A stretch of DNA of 64,000 bases from Chitinophaga sedimenti (GTDB lineage: Bacteria; Bacteroidota; Bacteroidia; Chitinophagales; Chitinophagaceae): NCBI RefSeq assembly GCF_023156195.1, contig NZ_JAKUKA010000001.1:3534001-3598000 (forward strand), written 5' to 3'. The notes beneath the pieces are model-generated. The model searched no databases. It worked only from the letters and a program-made list of their open reading frames with translations, and was not told the DNA's origin. The stretch's first letter is position 1. Each line of letters begins with the position of its first letter. Below, piece by piece: positions 52,801 through 62,826 of this stretch. A program made the translations under genes and the position numbers.

Positions 52801-52983
52801 AGAAAAGTTACCGTTTTTTACTTCGGCTAATACTTGCAGTAATTGACGTAAATCAAGGTCGTCTGTCAGGGTTTCTGGCACAGGTTTCACGGGCTTAGGC
52901 GTCGGTTTTGTGGATTTTTGTGGAGCTAATTCCACAGTGCCCGCAGCGCCGTTTTTCCCGGAAGCTTTCTTTCGGCTATTCAT
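46890..52983 (-). CDS. Giant multi-HAMP hybrid histidine kinase with three receivers (frameshifted)
   Basis: About 2030 residues, cytoplasmic (no signal or membrane helix). After a Lys/Pro-rich N-terminus come about 12 tandem HAMP-type units of 92 residues (residues ~45-1130). Units 3-11 are nearly identical ([40 protein letters not shown]). A GAF domain lies at ~1130-1280, then HisKA with phospho-acceptor in [19 protein letters not shown] (~1350) and an ATPase ([25 protein letters not shown]). Three receivers follow at ~1637-1752, 1762-1880 and 1908-2028, with Asp in [25 protein letters not shown] and [12 protein letters not shown]. The build resembles fungal group III (Nik1-like) kinases but with more HAMP units. 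Frame changes near 51750, 51400, 50400 and 49060 lie inside repeats or conserved sequence. Confidence 0.9.
49822..52305 (-). repeat. 276-bp tandem coding repeat (HAMP units 3-11)
   Basis: Nine consecutive units of 92 codons with very similar DNA as well as protein sequence, each starting at the NLT-QVRNIA motif. More diverged units flank them on both sides. The long similar stretches explain the long open frames on the opposite strand here, which I treat as shadows. Confidence 0.85.
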
Positions 52984-53085
52984 GATAGGAGATATTAAGC
53001 GTGTGATGAGGACGTTACGATTCCAGTTATTTAAATTTTCTTGATGGCATTAACTTCAAATACACATTGTCTTGAGCAAAGAGTT

Positions 53086-53118
53086 TTTGCCTAATTTAGA
53101 AGGCAATCATTACTTTTG
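53086..53118 (+). promoter_or_regulatory. Bacteroidota-type promoter of the single-domain response regulator
   Basis: TTTG at 53086-53089 and TACTTTTG at 53111-53118 (an exact TAnnTTTG match) are separated by 21 bases. The start codon follows 20 bases after the -7 box, so the leader is very short. Confidence 0.65.
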
Positions 53119-53137
53119 ATCCAAACTCTACCTATAC

Positions 53138-53550
53138 ATGCAATTTCCAGGCCATTCAAACAGGCTGATCCTTTTAGCGGAAGATGATACCGATGACCAT
53201 GAATTACTGAAAAATGCGTTTAATGAAATCGACCCTGCCTGGCAGGTAGTCTGTATATCCAACGGCAAAAAATTCGTGCAACACCTCGATACTATTGAGG
53301 ACAGTGCACTGCCTGCATTGCTGGTGCTTGATTACAACATCCCCGAACTCACCGGCGTTGAAATTGTTGAAACCCTGAATCACCATGGCCGATACCGGGC
53401 ATTCCTAAAATTATCTGGAGTACTTCTTCCAGCCCCGTGTTTATTGCGAAAAGTATTGAACTCGGTGTGGTGGATTACGTGATTAAACCCAGCGATCTTG
53501 CCTCGTTCAAAGCAATTGCCGCCCATATGTTATCTTTTATAAAAGCCTGA
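53138..53550 (+). CDS. Single-domain response regulator (frameshifted)
   Basis: About 137 residues, a receiver with no output domain. The acidic pocket AEDDTDD, phospho-acceptor LLVLDYNIPELTG and, after one frame correction near 53400, IIWSTSSSP (switch Ser/Thr) and VVDYVIKPSDLASF (Lys) are visible. The stop is then at 53548-53550. It is divergent from the giant HAMP kinase, so it is a likely phosphotransfer partner or CheY-like output of that kinase. A good promoter sits just upstream. Confidence 0.8.
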
Positions 53551-53627
53551 TTGTACATATCACCGGTTTTGTTGCCCGCATTCATTCCTTCCGGCTTTAT
53601 ATGGCCGGAATAGTGCACCTTTGTGGC

Positions 53628-54245
53628 ATGCATACCAAACAAATTATCACTGCCGGCGCGGACCTTTCAACCGCCAAAAAGGCGCTGATCATGATACATG
53701 GTCGCGGCGGCTCGGCACAGGACATCCTATCGCTGGCGCAGCACCTAAATGTAAAAGCGTACGCGCTCGTGGCGCCACAAGCCACCAACCATACGTGGTA
53801 CCCGTTTTCGTTTATGGCGCCTCCGCAGCAAAATGAACCCTGGCTCAGCTCGGCCCTTCAGGTGCTGGAAGATACCGTGGATGAGGTGGTAGACAGCGGC
53901 ATCGCCAAAGAAAATATTTACTTCCTCGGCTTTTCGCAGGGCGCCTGTCTTACGCTGGAATTCATTGCCCGTAATGCTGCCCGTTTCGGAGGCGCCGTAG
54001 CGTTCACCGGCGGATTGATCGGCGATAAGATCTATCCCGAAAATTATAAGGGAGACTTTGCACAAACGCCCATCTTTATCGGCACCTCCGATCCTGATCC
54101 GCATGTACCGGTAGAGCGGGTATACGCCTCCGCGAATATCCTGCGTGATATGAATGCGGATATCACCGAAAAGGTATATACCAACATGGGACATACGATT
54201 TCGCAGAACGAAGTGGACCTGGCCAATCAACTGGTGTTTAAATAA
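53628..54245 (+). CDS. Alpha/beta hydrolase, phospholipase/carboxylesterase type
   Basis: About 205 residues from the ATG at 53628 (MHTKQIITAG); an in-frame ATG at 53601 is the alternative. The fold is seen in ALIMIHGRGGSAQD (oxyanion strand) and the nucleophile elbow GFSQGACLTLEF. Asp (GTSDPDPHVP) and His (NMGHTIS) complete the triad. This is the small cytoplasmic esterase family related to dienelactone hydrolase and acyl-protein thioesterase. The following cupin gene begins six bases after its stop, so the two form an operon. Confidence 0.85.
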   Translation: MHTKQIITAGADLSTAKKALIMIHGRGGSAQDILSLAQHLNVKAYALVAPQATNHTWYPFSFMAPPQQNEPWLSSALQVLEDTVDEVVDSGIAKENIYFLGFSQGACLTLEFIARNAARFGGAVAFTGGLIGDKIYPENYKGDFAQTPIFIGTSDPDPHVPVERVYASANILRDMNADITEKVYTNMGHTISQNEVDLANQLVFK

Positions 54246-54250
54246 AGACA

Positions 54251-54606
54251 ATGCAACAATATCCCGTAACCCGCATTTACAGCGATACCAACGGCGACAG
54301 CCGCTTTGAGGACGTAAGCGTGCCGATGAACGAGGCCGGTGAAATCGGCTGGCTGTCGGACGGGCTGCCCGTGAAATCCATCATTTTCAGGGAAGTGGAG
54401 CCTTCGTACGACTACGACTTTCACAACGCGCCGCAGCGGCAGTACTGGTGCTGATCGACGGAGAAATTGAGATCACCACCTCGTTGGGCGATACGCGACG
54501 GTTTAAGGGTGGAGATGTGTTGTTGCTGGAAGATACCGAAGGTAAGGGGCATCGCACCAAGAATATTATCCCGGTGCGAAGAAAGTCGTTGTTCATTACC
54601 TTGTAA
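54251..54606 (+). CDS. Small cupin-domain protein (frameshifted)
   Basis: About 118 residues. The N-terminal half (YPVTRIYSDTNGDSRFEDV, NAPQRQY) is followed, after one frame change near 54445, by VLIDGEIEITTSLGDTRRF with GGDVLLLEDTEGKGHRT, the second cupin motif with Gly, Asp, Glu and His. The product is a single-domain beta-barrel, often metal-binding, of unknown substrate. It is co-transcribed with the upstream esterase and overlaps the convergent acetyltransferase gene by 11 bases. Confidence 0.72.
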
Positions 54607-55051
54607 CCACGCGTTTCTTCATACAAACGCTGTCTTTCGAGTCGGCGTACTGCCCGTAGTTGGCTATCACTTCGTATTGATGCTTTGCATACAGTGCCAC
54701 CGCATCGGGCATAAAGCTGCCTGTTTCCAGGACGCAGTATGTATACCCTTCTTCCGCGGCCCATTGTTCCAGCTCTTTTAATACTGCGCCGGCAACGCCT
54801 TTTCCACGCTGCTCCTCGCGGGTGTACATGCGTTTAATTTCGGCCATGCCTTCGTAGGGCTTAAACGCACCGCAACCAACAGGGCGGCCACCTTCATAAG
54901 CAACTACTACATTTTTAAGTTGATCGATCTTGTTAAAAGCCGAGAAAAATGCATCCTGCTCTCCGTTCACTTTAGAGAGATAGGTGTCCAGCAGCTGCAC
55001 AAGCGCGCGAAAATCCGGGTGGGAGGAATCTGTGCGGAGAAGTGTACGCAT
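54596..55051 (-). CDS. GNAT-family N-acetyltransferase
   Basis: Intact 151-residue frame. The acetyl-CoA-binding motif A is clear (IKRMYTREEQRGKGVAGAVL, R/Q-x-x-G-x-G/A), with the preceding strand VVAYEGGRPVGCGAFKPYEG and the later YCVLETGSFMPDAVALY. The substrate cannot be deduced; similar Bacteroidota proteins are annotated only as GNAT. The protein is cytoplasmic. It stands alone upstream of the operon terminator at 55077-55100. Confidence 0.87.
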   Translation of the reverse strand: MRTLLRTDSSHPDFRALVQLLDTYLSKVNGEQDAFFSAFNKIDQLKNVVVAYEGGRPVGCGAFKPYEGMAEIKRMYTREEQRGKGVAGAVLKELEQWAAEEGYTYCVLETGSFMPDAVALYAKHQYEVIANYGQYADSKDSVCMKKRVVTR

Positions 55052-55076
55052 CTTTTTATATCAAAATAATAAAAAA

Positions 55077-55100
55077 TGGCCGGTCGTACCGGACCGGCCA
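55077..55100 (-). terminator. Rho-independent terminator of the second SusC/D operon
   Basis: A perfect 9-bp stem (TGGCCGGTC / GACCGGCCA) with a 6-nt loop. On the minus strand it is followed by TTTTTTATTATTTT. It lies 22 bases after the stop of the collagen-like lipoprotein gene, the last gene of the operon. Confidence 0.82.
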
Positions 55101-55122
55101 ATGTTTTTATACATAGCGTGCG

Positions 55123-55716
55123 TTAATCTTCCAGTTTCAGATAGGCTTTTACCGCCGCATAATTGTTCCAGTCGATCGGCGCTTTTCTCGCGGCCGTACC
55201 TCCCGGGATCAATATATAACGGTACTGCTGCAACTTCGAGCCGTTCCGCGTACCGGTACCAAAGTTACCATTGGCGAGCAGGTAAACTCCATTGGTAAAG
55301 TAGGTCGTGCTGATCAGGTACCCGTAGAACAGGTCGGTCAGCGGCAGCGGTTCGATGTTGGGCACAGCAGCCGTATTCCAGTTGATATACATTTTAACTT
55401 CGCCTGAAGTTAGAATTTCCTGCGTCAGTTTGGGTATGGCGAGCTGCGATTCCCATGCTACCGTATCCACTACACCGGTGGTTCTGTCCGTATCCTTGAT
55501 GGGGGCGTATCCCACATCCAGCCAGCCGGAGTAAATCACATTAGCGGAACCTGCGGGGCCAGCAGGACCTGCAGGACCAGCGGGGCCGGCCGGACCAGCG
55601 GGACCTTGTTCGCCCTGCGCACCGGCGGAGCCGTCTTTACCACAAGAAGTCACAAAAGCGACCATCGCTATTACGATCATGGGGATATATACAATCCTCA
55701 GCATAGTTCTTTTCAT
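55123..55716 (-). CDS. Collagen-like repeat lipoprotein
   Basis: Intact 197-residue frame. A lipoprotein signal (AFVTSCGKDG, Cys25) is followed by a short collagen-type tract (GSAGAQGEQGPAGPAGPAG, about ten G-x-y triplets with P-A) and a C-terminal domain of about 135 residues without a recognised family (SANVIYSGWLDVGYAPI, GEVKMYINWNTAAV). The triplets should form a short triple helix, making the lipoprotein a trimer displayed at the surface. Such G-x-y lipoproteins occur in Bacteroidota beside SusC/D genes; their role is unknown. It ends the susC-susD-metallohydrolase-DUF4302 operon. Confidence 0.8.
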   Translation of the reverse strand: MKRTMLRIVYIPMIVIAMVAFVTSCGKDGSAGAQGEQGPAGPAGPAGPAGPAGPAGSANVIYSGWLDVGYAPIKDTDRTTGVVDTVAWESQLAIPKLTQEILTSGEVKMYINWNTAAVPNIEPLPLTDLFYGYLISTTYFTNGVYLLANGNFGTGTRNGSKLQQYRYILIPGGTAARKAPIDWNNYAAVKAYLKLED

Positions 55717-55753
55717 AAAATCGGGTTTAGTTTATGTGTTAGTGTTTAATTTT

Positions 55754-57066
55754 TTATTGTATCCAGTTGATCCAGGTTTTCGCGTCGCGCGCACAAACCA
55801 TGTCGTAGGTGCTGGCGCCGGTTTGCACGAGGTAATACCCCTGGGTGTCCGGGAACTGCACTACTGTATTTACAAACGGTGTGTCGTCGGCCGGCAGATT
55901 TGCATCTCCCAATACACCGTAGAACGAGAAGTAAATACGGCCGTTGGCGAATGTCGGCGGACGGAATGCAGGGCCGTAATAAATACCCGCACCGCTCGCA
56001 CCATTCAGGATAAAGCCGGACAAATCGTAGGTTACACCGCTATCGGTGCCGAACTGCGAGAAGAATGTGAGGAACAGGTAACCCGGCAGTTTGGTGATGC
56101 CGAATGCGTCACGCACCCCATTGGAATAGAAACCTGTTTCGGATACCCAGTACGGATCGCCCAATGCAGCGTTCCACCAGCGGCGGGGCGCATTGGCATC
56201 GTTTACCAGGGGAGCAATCGCCCCGCTCAGGAGCGCCGGCGTATTACCATTTACATTCAGGTTAAATGAAGCCAGGGCGCTGTTCCAGGTCAGGTTCGTG
56301 AGGAAACGGATCGTAGTGCCGCCGTTCACCAGTGGATTGGTCAGCTCAACGCCATTGCTGTTAAAATAGTAACTGGTCGTAAAAGCCCGCGGCGTTGTTC
56401 CATCTACCCAAATGAAAGTAACGGTGCGCGTAACCGTGTTGATGCGCACTTCATATTGCACCCCACCGATCGTAAGGCGCTTAAAATATTGCAGGATGTA
56501 ACTGGACGTGGATTGAAACAACACCGCCGAGCGCCAGGAACCGTTTGTCCACGCCTGGTAATCGGCCTGCGTGGATTTCTTAAACGTCAGTTTGCTGCCC
56601 TGCTGGCGGCCTGTCAGTTTAATACTGTCACCGGCCAGCGTATCGAGCGTAAATTCAAAATCTGAATATAAACCGGCGCCACTGTCGCCACCATTTACAC
56701 TGCCATCCGGATCAGCCAGGATGTGCAGGTAAGTGTAAGTATCGAAGAGCAAACTCGGTACGCGCAAGGCTTTCAGGCGATAGCTGCTTTCTTTTTCCAC
56801 AGAAGAGGTAGCAGTATCGATATCGCCGAACGTTTTTACGCGGTTGGCATTATTGAACGAAAAGTGAAAATTGTAGATGCCGCCCGCAGCCGTCACCAGT
56901 TGCGCGTTCCAGCCGTACTGCGATGTTTCCAGCGCGGTCTGGTACTGGCTACTTCCGCTTCCATCCGCTCGTTAGCCGTTTGCTCAAAAACGTAATTATC
57001 GTCTTTTTTACAGCCGGCCAACACCAGCAGGGCCATGATCGGGTATAATAAAAATTTCTTCATCAT
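55754..57066 (-). CDS. DUF4302 lipoprotein (frameshifted)
   Basis: About 437 residues. The signal MMKKFLLYPIMALLVLAGC gives a lipoprotein N-terminus; the frame changes near 56955 (EAEVAS), after which VTAAGGIYNFHFSFNNANRV continues to the stop. The body is a large beta-rich protein with the DUF4302-like pattern of aromatic-rich strands (YLHILADPDGSVNGG, GDSIKLTGRQQGSKLTF, IFFSFYG-like end). DUF4302 proteins are surface lipoproteins found with SusC/SusD and zinc metallohydrolase genes and probably take part in substrate binding. The position between metallohydrolase and collagen-like genes fits that. Confidence 0.75.
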
Positions 57067-57078
57067 CTTGATTTTGCT

Positions 57079-57983
57079 TTACTTGATGAGGCGCTCTACC
57101 GAAGCCCTCGTGCGGGCTTGCAGGCTGTAAAAATCAATTTTCCATATGTCTTTGAAGTACGCTACCACGATCGCTTCCTTTGCCCGCAGTTTTGCGCGCG
57201 CCTGGTCGGGCGTCGTACCGTTAGGCCCGTTTTCCGTAATGCCTGCCAGCATTGCATTAAAACCGGCCCGGCCTTCTACCAGCATCAGCGAGATCATTTC
57301 CACAAAGTCTTCGTCTGTACCACTCATGGCGTAGGCAGATATGAAGCCATCGTTCAGCGCGTCGTAGTCGGATACGTTGTTCCAGTTCGAAGTGTACATA
57401 CCCACAGAGATCCTTTTAAAGTCTACCGGGTACATCACGTTCTGGTGCAGGATGTGTCCGAACTCGTGCTCTATCGTGTGAAACATTTCCTTCACGTTAA
57501 AGGAGTCGGATGCCTGGTAACCGGCCATGCCCTTAACTCTAAAATCGTTGATTACGTATAAGACCACGCGGCGGCCACCTTCTGCGGTACCGAGGGTAAT
57601 GGTGCCATCCTGGTTGTAACTCGCGCTGCCTACTAATACAAAATATTTAGGCACCAGTTTTTTGATGAACAACTCACCGGCTTCGGCTACGTAATTATCC
57701 AGCCACACACTGCGGATGGAGCTGAGCACGGGAATGATCTTCTCTTCTTTTGGTGGCACCAGGTTTTTGGAGAAATCCAGTTCGGCCTGGTCCCATTTAT
57801 ATTTTACAGACACGTTGTACTTCGCGGTAAGACTGTCTTTGATCCATATATCGATAGGGCCGGGCGTCCGGTATCGGGGCCAAGGCCGGGAATATCCACA
57901 TCGCCGAGACTATCGTCCTTGCAGGCTGCCAGCGCGCCGCAACAAAGAAGGAAAAAGAGGACTGTACGTTTTATTATATACAT
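57079..57983 (-). CDS. Zinc metallohydrolase lipoprotein, substrate-import associated (frameshifted)
   Basis: About 301 residues. The lipobox GALAACKDD is at the start (ATG 57983). One frame change near 57870 (GLGPDTG then PGPIDIWIKDSLTAKY) is likely an indel. The catalytic motif H-E-x-x-H is in TIEHEFGHILHQN at about residue 172, followed by a helical domain (DALNDGFISAYAMSGTDEDF). This is the family of SusC/D-associated zinc-binding metallopeptidase-like lipoproteins (peptidase Mx1 type). It is predicted at the cell surface, where it would clip or bind the imported substrate. It is co-transcribed with susD (20-base gap) and DUF4302 (12-base gap). Confidence 0.85.
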
Positions 57984-58003
57984 GCTTAATGTCTTTAAAT
58001 GGA

Positions 58004-59456
58004 TTAACGGGGATTCAGTTCAATGCCGGACAATTCGGCGGATTGCGGAATCTGGAACAAACGGCGTTTGTCATCGGCCTCCAGTACTTCAATTTCGCCT
58101 TCTGCCGTGGTGTGCGTTACCGGGATGCGGTACCGCAGGATATCTAACCAGCGCATACCCTCCTGCGCATATTCCGCGCGTTTAAAATCGAGAATGGTGC
58201 GGATGATGGCCAGTTGCGTATTGTTTGTTCCGTAGTAGTTCCTCACTTTTGCGGCGGTGAGCACGTGCGTGGCGGCATTGTAATTCAGGATGCGCGTAGC
58301 GGCATATACGTTCAGGTCGGCCAGCGCAGCATCTGTTTGTCCCAGGTAAGTATTAGCCTCCGCGCGGTTGAACAACACTTCTTCTGCCGTTAAAGCCGGC
58401 ACTACCACATTAGCCGTACCGATATCCGCATTTACAGACGAACGCAGGAAGTGCTCGTTAATTTTCGGGATCATATAATTCTGTTCGCCCGAAGTATACG
58501 TCTGGTTGCGGAAGGCCCAGGTACCACCCGTCGGGTTGGTCGCAAATATTGCATCGCGCACGGTGGAGTTCATCGCGTAGCGGAAGGTGAAATAATAACG
58601 GCCCCAGGCAGATGGCGTGTGAATCAACAGCAGGTTAGCCGGTTCGGTCGCTTTGGCGTACGTGGCCCACAATTCATTGTATGTTAAAGTGAGGTAGGTC
58701 GTATTCCAGGGACGCAGCATCGCGGTGATATTACCGGTGGAGAACACGAGGCTGGCGTAAGATGCCGATGTGGCAAAGTCCTGTTTAAAGAGGTAAAAGC
58801 GGCAGGCAAAAGCGTTGGCGGCTGCCCGGTTAAAGTGATAACGCGGCACGGAGTACAGGTTATCGCTGATCAGGGGCAAACCGGTCAGCAGGTCTTTTTC
58901 GATCATCTCGTACACATACTTCACTGTTTTACGCTCGTATTGTTTGATCACTTCTTTTTCCGGCACCGTTACGTATGGAATACCGGGATCGGTAGCGGAA
59001 GCGGTCGGATCGTACGTTTCGGAAAACGTAGTGACCAGCATGAAATGTGCGTACGCACGGGCGAGCAATGCTTCGCCTTTTTGCGCGGTATATAACGAAG
59101 GATCCTTCGCTTTGCTGATCGTTTCCAGCGCCTGGTTGGCCACCGCGATAGCGGCGTAACAGGCATTCCAGTAATATTCGGGGAATCTTCTGGTCTTCCC
59201 GCACAACACGGAACAGGTAAGGGTCCACGTTAATGTTTTCGGTATACCTGCCAACACCTTTGTCTGCCGCATTATCGGAGGCCGATTCGAAGAAGGCCAT
59301 ATAATTGGCGTTGGGATACGCCGTGCCAAGCAACTGCGCTACCTGCTCCGGTGTTTTAAGCGACGCGCGGTTGTCCGGCGACTGCTCCGGGAACTTCTTA
59401 CAGCCACTTGCCGCGAGGACCAGCATCAGCAAAGTATATATTGATAGTTTCTTCAT
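58004..59456 (-). CDS. SusD/RagB-family lipoprotein, second operon (frameshifted)
   Basis: About 484 residues. The lipobox LAASGCKK is followed by the SusD-like N-terminus (FPEQSPDNRASLKTPEQVAQ LLG). After a frame change near 59190 the helical TPR-like core continues (EYYWNACYAAIAVANQALE, GEALLARAYAHFMLVTTFSE) and then the C-terminal domain (VVVPALTAEEVLFNRAEANT, RAEYAQEGMRWLDILRYRIP). It is the substrate-capturing lid for the adjacent SusC and 11 bases separate the two genes. Its length fits the shorter SusD subfamily seen with zinc metallohydrolases. Confidence 0.88.
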
Positions 59457-59467
59457 GTTCGTTACGA

Positions 59468-62400
59468 TTAAATACCAACTTTCAGGGACAGCGTATATTG
59501 TTTCTGGATGGGCAATGCCACACCGCCGGCATTAAAGAATTCCGGGTCCTGCCCAAACAGGCGGCGGTCGGAATAAATGAGCCAGGGGTTCGTGGTTGCT
59601 GCCGTTATGCTTACCGCGTTCATGTGCAGGCGGTTCAGCAGTTTCGGTGGTACGTTGTAAGCCAGGGAAACAGTTTTCAACCTGATAAAATCGCCTCTGG
59701 CCACCCGTTGGGTAGAATAGTTGTAGTTGTTATAAGGATACGCGCCACTCTCCACATGCGCTTTTTCGTAAGCGCCCATCAGCGAAGGAACGCTGGTAAA
59801 TGCTTCGTCGCCCCGCAATGCCCAGCGGTTCATAAACTCGCGGGGTAAAGCGTCCAAGTCGGAGTAATCGGTTTTAAACACCGGGTTCAGGCGGATGGTG
59901 TTTCCCCACTGGTAGGTAAGAAAGAAGTTCAGCGTAAATTCTTTGTAGTTGAAGGTATTGGAAAAACCGCCGGTAATGGTGGGATCTACCTGTCCTTCGT
60001 ACTGCAGGTATGCTATATTCTGATCCTGCAGGTACACGGCCTGGCTGGGTTTACCTGTTTCATCCATGAACATGGGCACCCCGTTTTGCGGGTCCAGTCC
60101 GGCAAACTTCAGCGAGAACAAACTGCGCACCGGGTATCCCTGAACATTGCCCCCTTCGGGCACCACCAGGTCAAATATGCGGGGGCGGTTTTCCGCGCGG
60201 GTGATTTCGTTATGGTTGTAACCAAACGTCAGGTTCGTACGCCAGCCCCAGTCTTTCTTTTTAATGATTTGTCCGCCGATGAGCACCTCGGTACCCCACG
60301 ACGACATGTCCGCGTAGTTCGCTGCCTTTTCTGCCTCACCACCAATACCGGAAGTACGGATAATGCTGATCAGGTCAAAACTCTTGCGGGTATATCCATC
60401 GAGGCTCATGGTCAGCCGCTGATCGAAGAAACCCGCATCGATACCTACGTTCGCGGTGTTCGATTTTTCCCAGGTGAGATCGGCGTTTTCGAGCGCCGCG
60501 AGCTGGATCACCGACTCCGATTCAGTGACATAAGGACGGGCGGCGTTGATGTTACGTAATACGATCGTGGAGTTGGTCGCCGGGCCCATACTGGCCGTTA
60601 AACCGTACGAGGCGCGTAGCGTCAGGTAACTCACCTTTTCTACGTTTTCCATAAAGTCCTCCCTGTCCAGGTTCCAGGAGCCAGCTACGCTCCAGGTAGG
60701 CAACCAGCGCGCAGTGCGGGAGCTACCCAAACGATTGGAGCCATCGTAACGCACCGTACCGGTCAGGTTATATTTCGCATCGTACGAATATCCGGCCGAT
60801 CCGTAAAACGCCACGAACCGGTCATAATCCTTACTCATGCCATAATACGGGAAATTGGTCTCGATGGTTTGCTTCAGGATGCGGTAATCCACGAAAGGCA
60901 CGCCGCCGTTTCCATATTGATAACCATACCCGGTATTATTGAAGTTCTGCCGGTCGGCCGACTTCACCTGCATACCTGCCAGCAGGTTCAGGGAATGTAC
61001 ATCGTCAAAGGTTTTGGTATAATTCAGGCTGTTCCTGAAATCGTAACTCACCAGCTGATCTTCCGCACGGTTGTAAAAACCACCGTATGGCAATACTACT
61101 TCCGGCTCCGCTTCAGGGTTATCCGGATCGCGGTACAGGAAACGGTTCCTGGTGCGAATGGTAGAATTACCCGCCGCACGGTACGCGTTTGCCATGTTAG
61201 CATTTTCGGTAATCTGGTGTTCACGCGAAGATTTTACATACCGTAGGGCTCCAACAAACTCGTACTTCAGATCGTTGGTGAGTTTGTAATTCAGGTCTCC
61301 CTGCAAACGGAGGTCCACCACATTGATATTAAGCCAGTTATTTTCCAGCTCCGTCAGGATGTTGAACGGCGCAAAGTTGCGGGTAAAGAATTCGCGGCTG
61401 CCGTCTTCGTTATAAGCGGTTACGGCGCGACTGCTGTTCAACGCATAACTGAACGGGTTGATGTCGAAGTCGCGGTCGAACTGGCCTTCTACCGGGTTCG
61501 GATTACGCCCCAGTGAACCGGCCGCCCGCTGCTGCCTTACGGAAGCCAGCGTCGAGAAACCAACTTTTAACCGGTCGGAAAATGTATAGTTGTTGCGGAA
61601 ATTCAGCGTATAGCGGCTCACCCTGTCGGAAATAGCCCAACCATTATCATTATAAAAAGAGGTAGAAAAGTAAGATTGCGATTTATCGGTACCAAACGAA
61701 ATGGAGAGCGAATGTTCCTGCAGCAGGTTGTTATTAAACAGCAGGTCGTACCAGTCGGTATTGGCTTTTGCGTACCGTTGCAGGTAGGCGGTCATCGCCT
61801 CCGGCGTATTGGGATAAATGTAGTTGCCATTGGCATCCATCTGGGAAACGCCGTTGTACCATTTGCCGAAAATGCCATAGTTCCCGTTATCGATGATATT
61901 CGGGGTGAGTACGCCCAGTCCTTCGAGTTCGGACAACACGCCCATTTGTTCGGCCGAGTTCATGATATTGTATTCGCGGTACGAAGGTTTCAGCTGGGTG
62001 CTGAAGTTGCCGGTGTACGTGATCACCGGTTTACCCACGCGGCCTTTTTTCGTGGTGATCACCACTACCCCGTTCATGGCCCGTGCGCCGTACAGGGCGG
62101 TAGCGGCAGCATCTTTCAGGATCGCGAAACTTTCAATATCGTTGGCGTTGAGACCGGCCACCGCGGAACCCAGCAAAGTAGTAGGATCGCCGCTGGAGAG
62201 TTGGTCGTTGGAAATGTTCACGATATCTTCCAGCACTACGTTATCCACCACCCACAACGGTTTGTTATCACCATTGATGGAAGTGGCGCCGCGCACACGC
62301 ACTTTCGGCGCCGCGCCAAAGGAGCCGGATACGTTTTGGATAGACACACCGGCCGCGCGGCCTTCCAGCATGCGGCTAACGTCTACCACACCGTCCATTT

Positions 62401-62826
62401 TCACATCGTCGGCTTTGAGGGTAACGGCGGCGCCGGAAAACTTACGTTTGTCCAGTCCTGGAAACCCGTTACCACCACTTCGGACAGTACGCCTTCCTGT
62501 TTGGAGAGCCGCACATTGATCGCTGCGCCACGGAATATGGCTACAACGGAGCGTTTACCGATGTAGCTAAAACGGAGGCTATCGCCGGGACTGGCAGCGA
62601 TAGAATAATCGCCATTCGCGGTGGTGAGCACCCCTTTACGTTTCACGAGGTTTTCGACGGTTACGCCGGGCAGGGGAATATTTTCTTCGGCATCCATTAC
62701 CTGCCCGCGTGCCTGTTGCTGGCGGGCGGTGTCCTGGAAGGCTGTTGTTCCTGTTGAAGCTGTTGTATCAGAAGGAATTGAGACCAGTACAGGTAATAAA
62801 AGTAGGACGATCGGGAATCGTTTCAT
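59468..62826 (-). CDS. SusC/RagA-family TonB-linked transporter, second operon (frameshifted)
   Basis: About 1120 residues. The start MKRFPIVLLLLPVLVSIPS at 62826 gives a good signal peptide; ATGs at 62865 and 62871 are alternatives. The carboxypeptidase-regulatory domain (GQVMDAEENIPLPGVTVEN, GDYSIAASPGDSLRFSYIG) is followed by the TonB-box region (GVLSEVVVTGFQ). After one frame change near 62455 come the plug (VSRMLEGRAAGVSIQNVSGS, LWVVDNVVLEDI, ESFAILKDAAATALYGARA) and a barrel ending KQYTLSLKVGI. It heads the operon with susD, metallohydrolase, DUF4302 and collagen-like genes. No divergent regulator gene is present here, unlike in the first operon. Confidence 0.9.

Noticed and set aside
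61676..62566. A 296-residue plus-strand open frame within the second susC gene
   Set aside because: It lies antisense to well-conserved plug and barrel sequence, and His/Val/Gly-rich composition is typical of a shadow frame.
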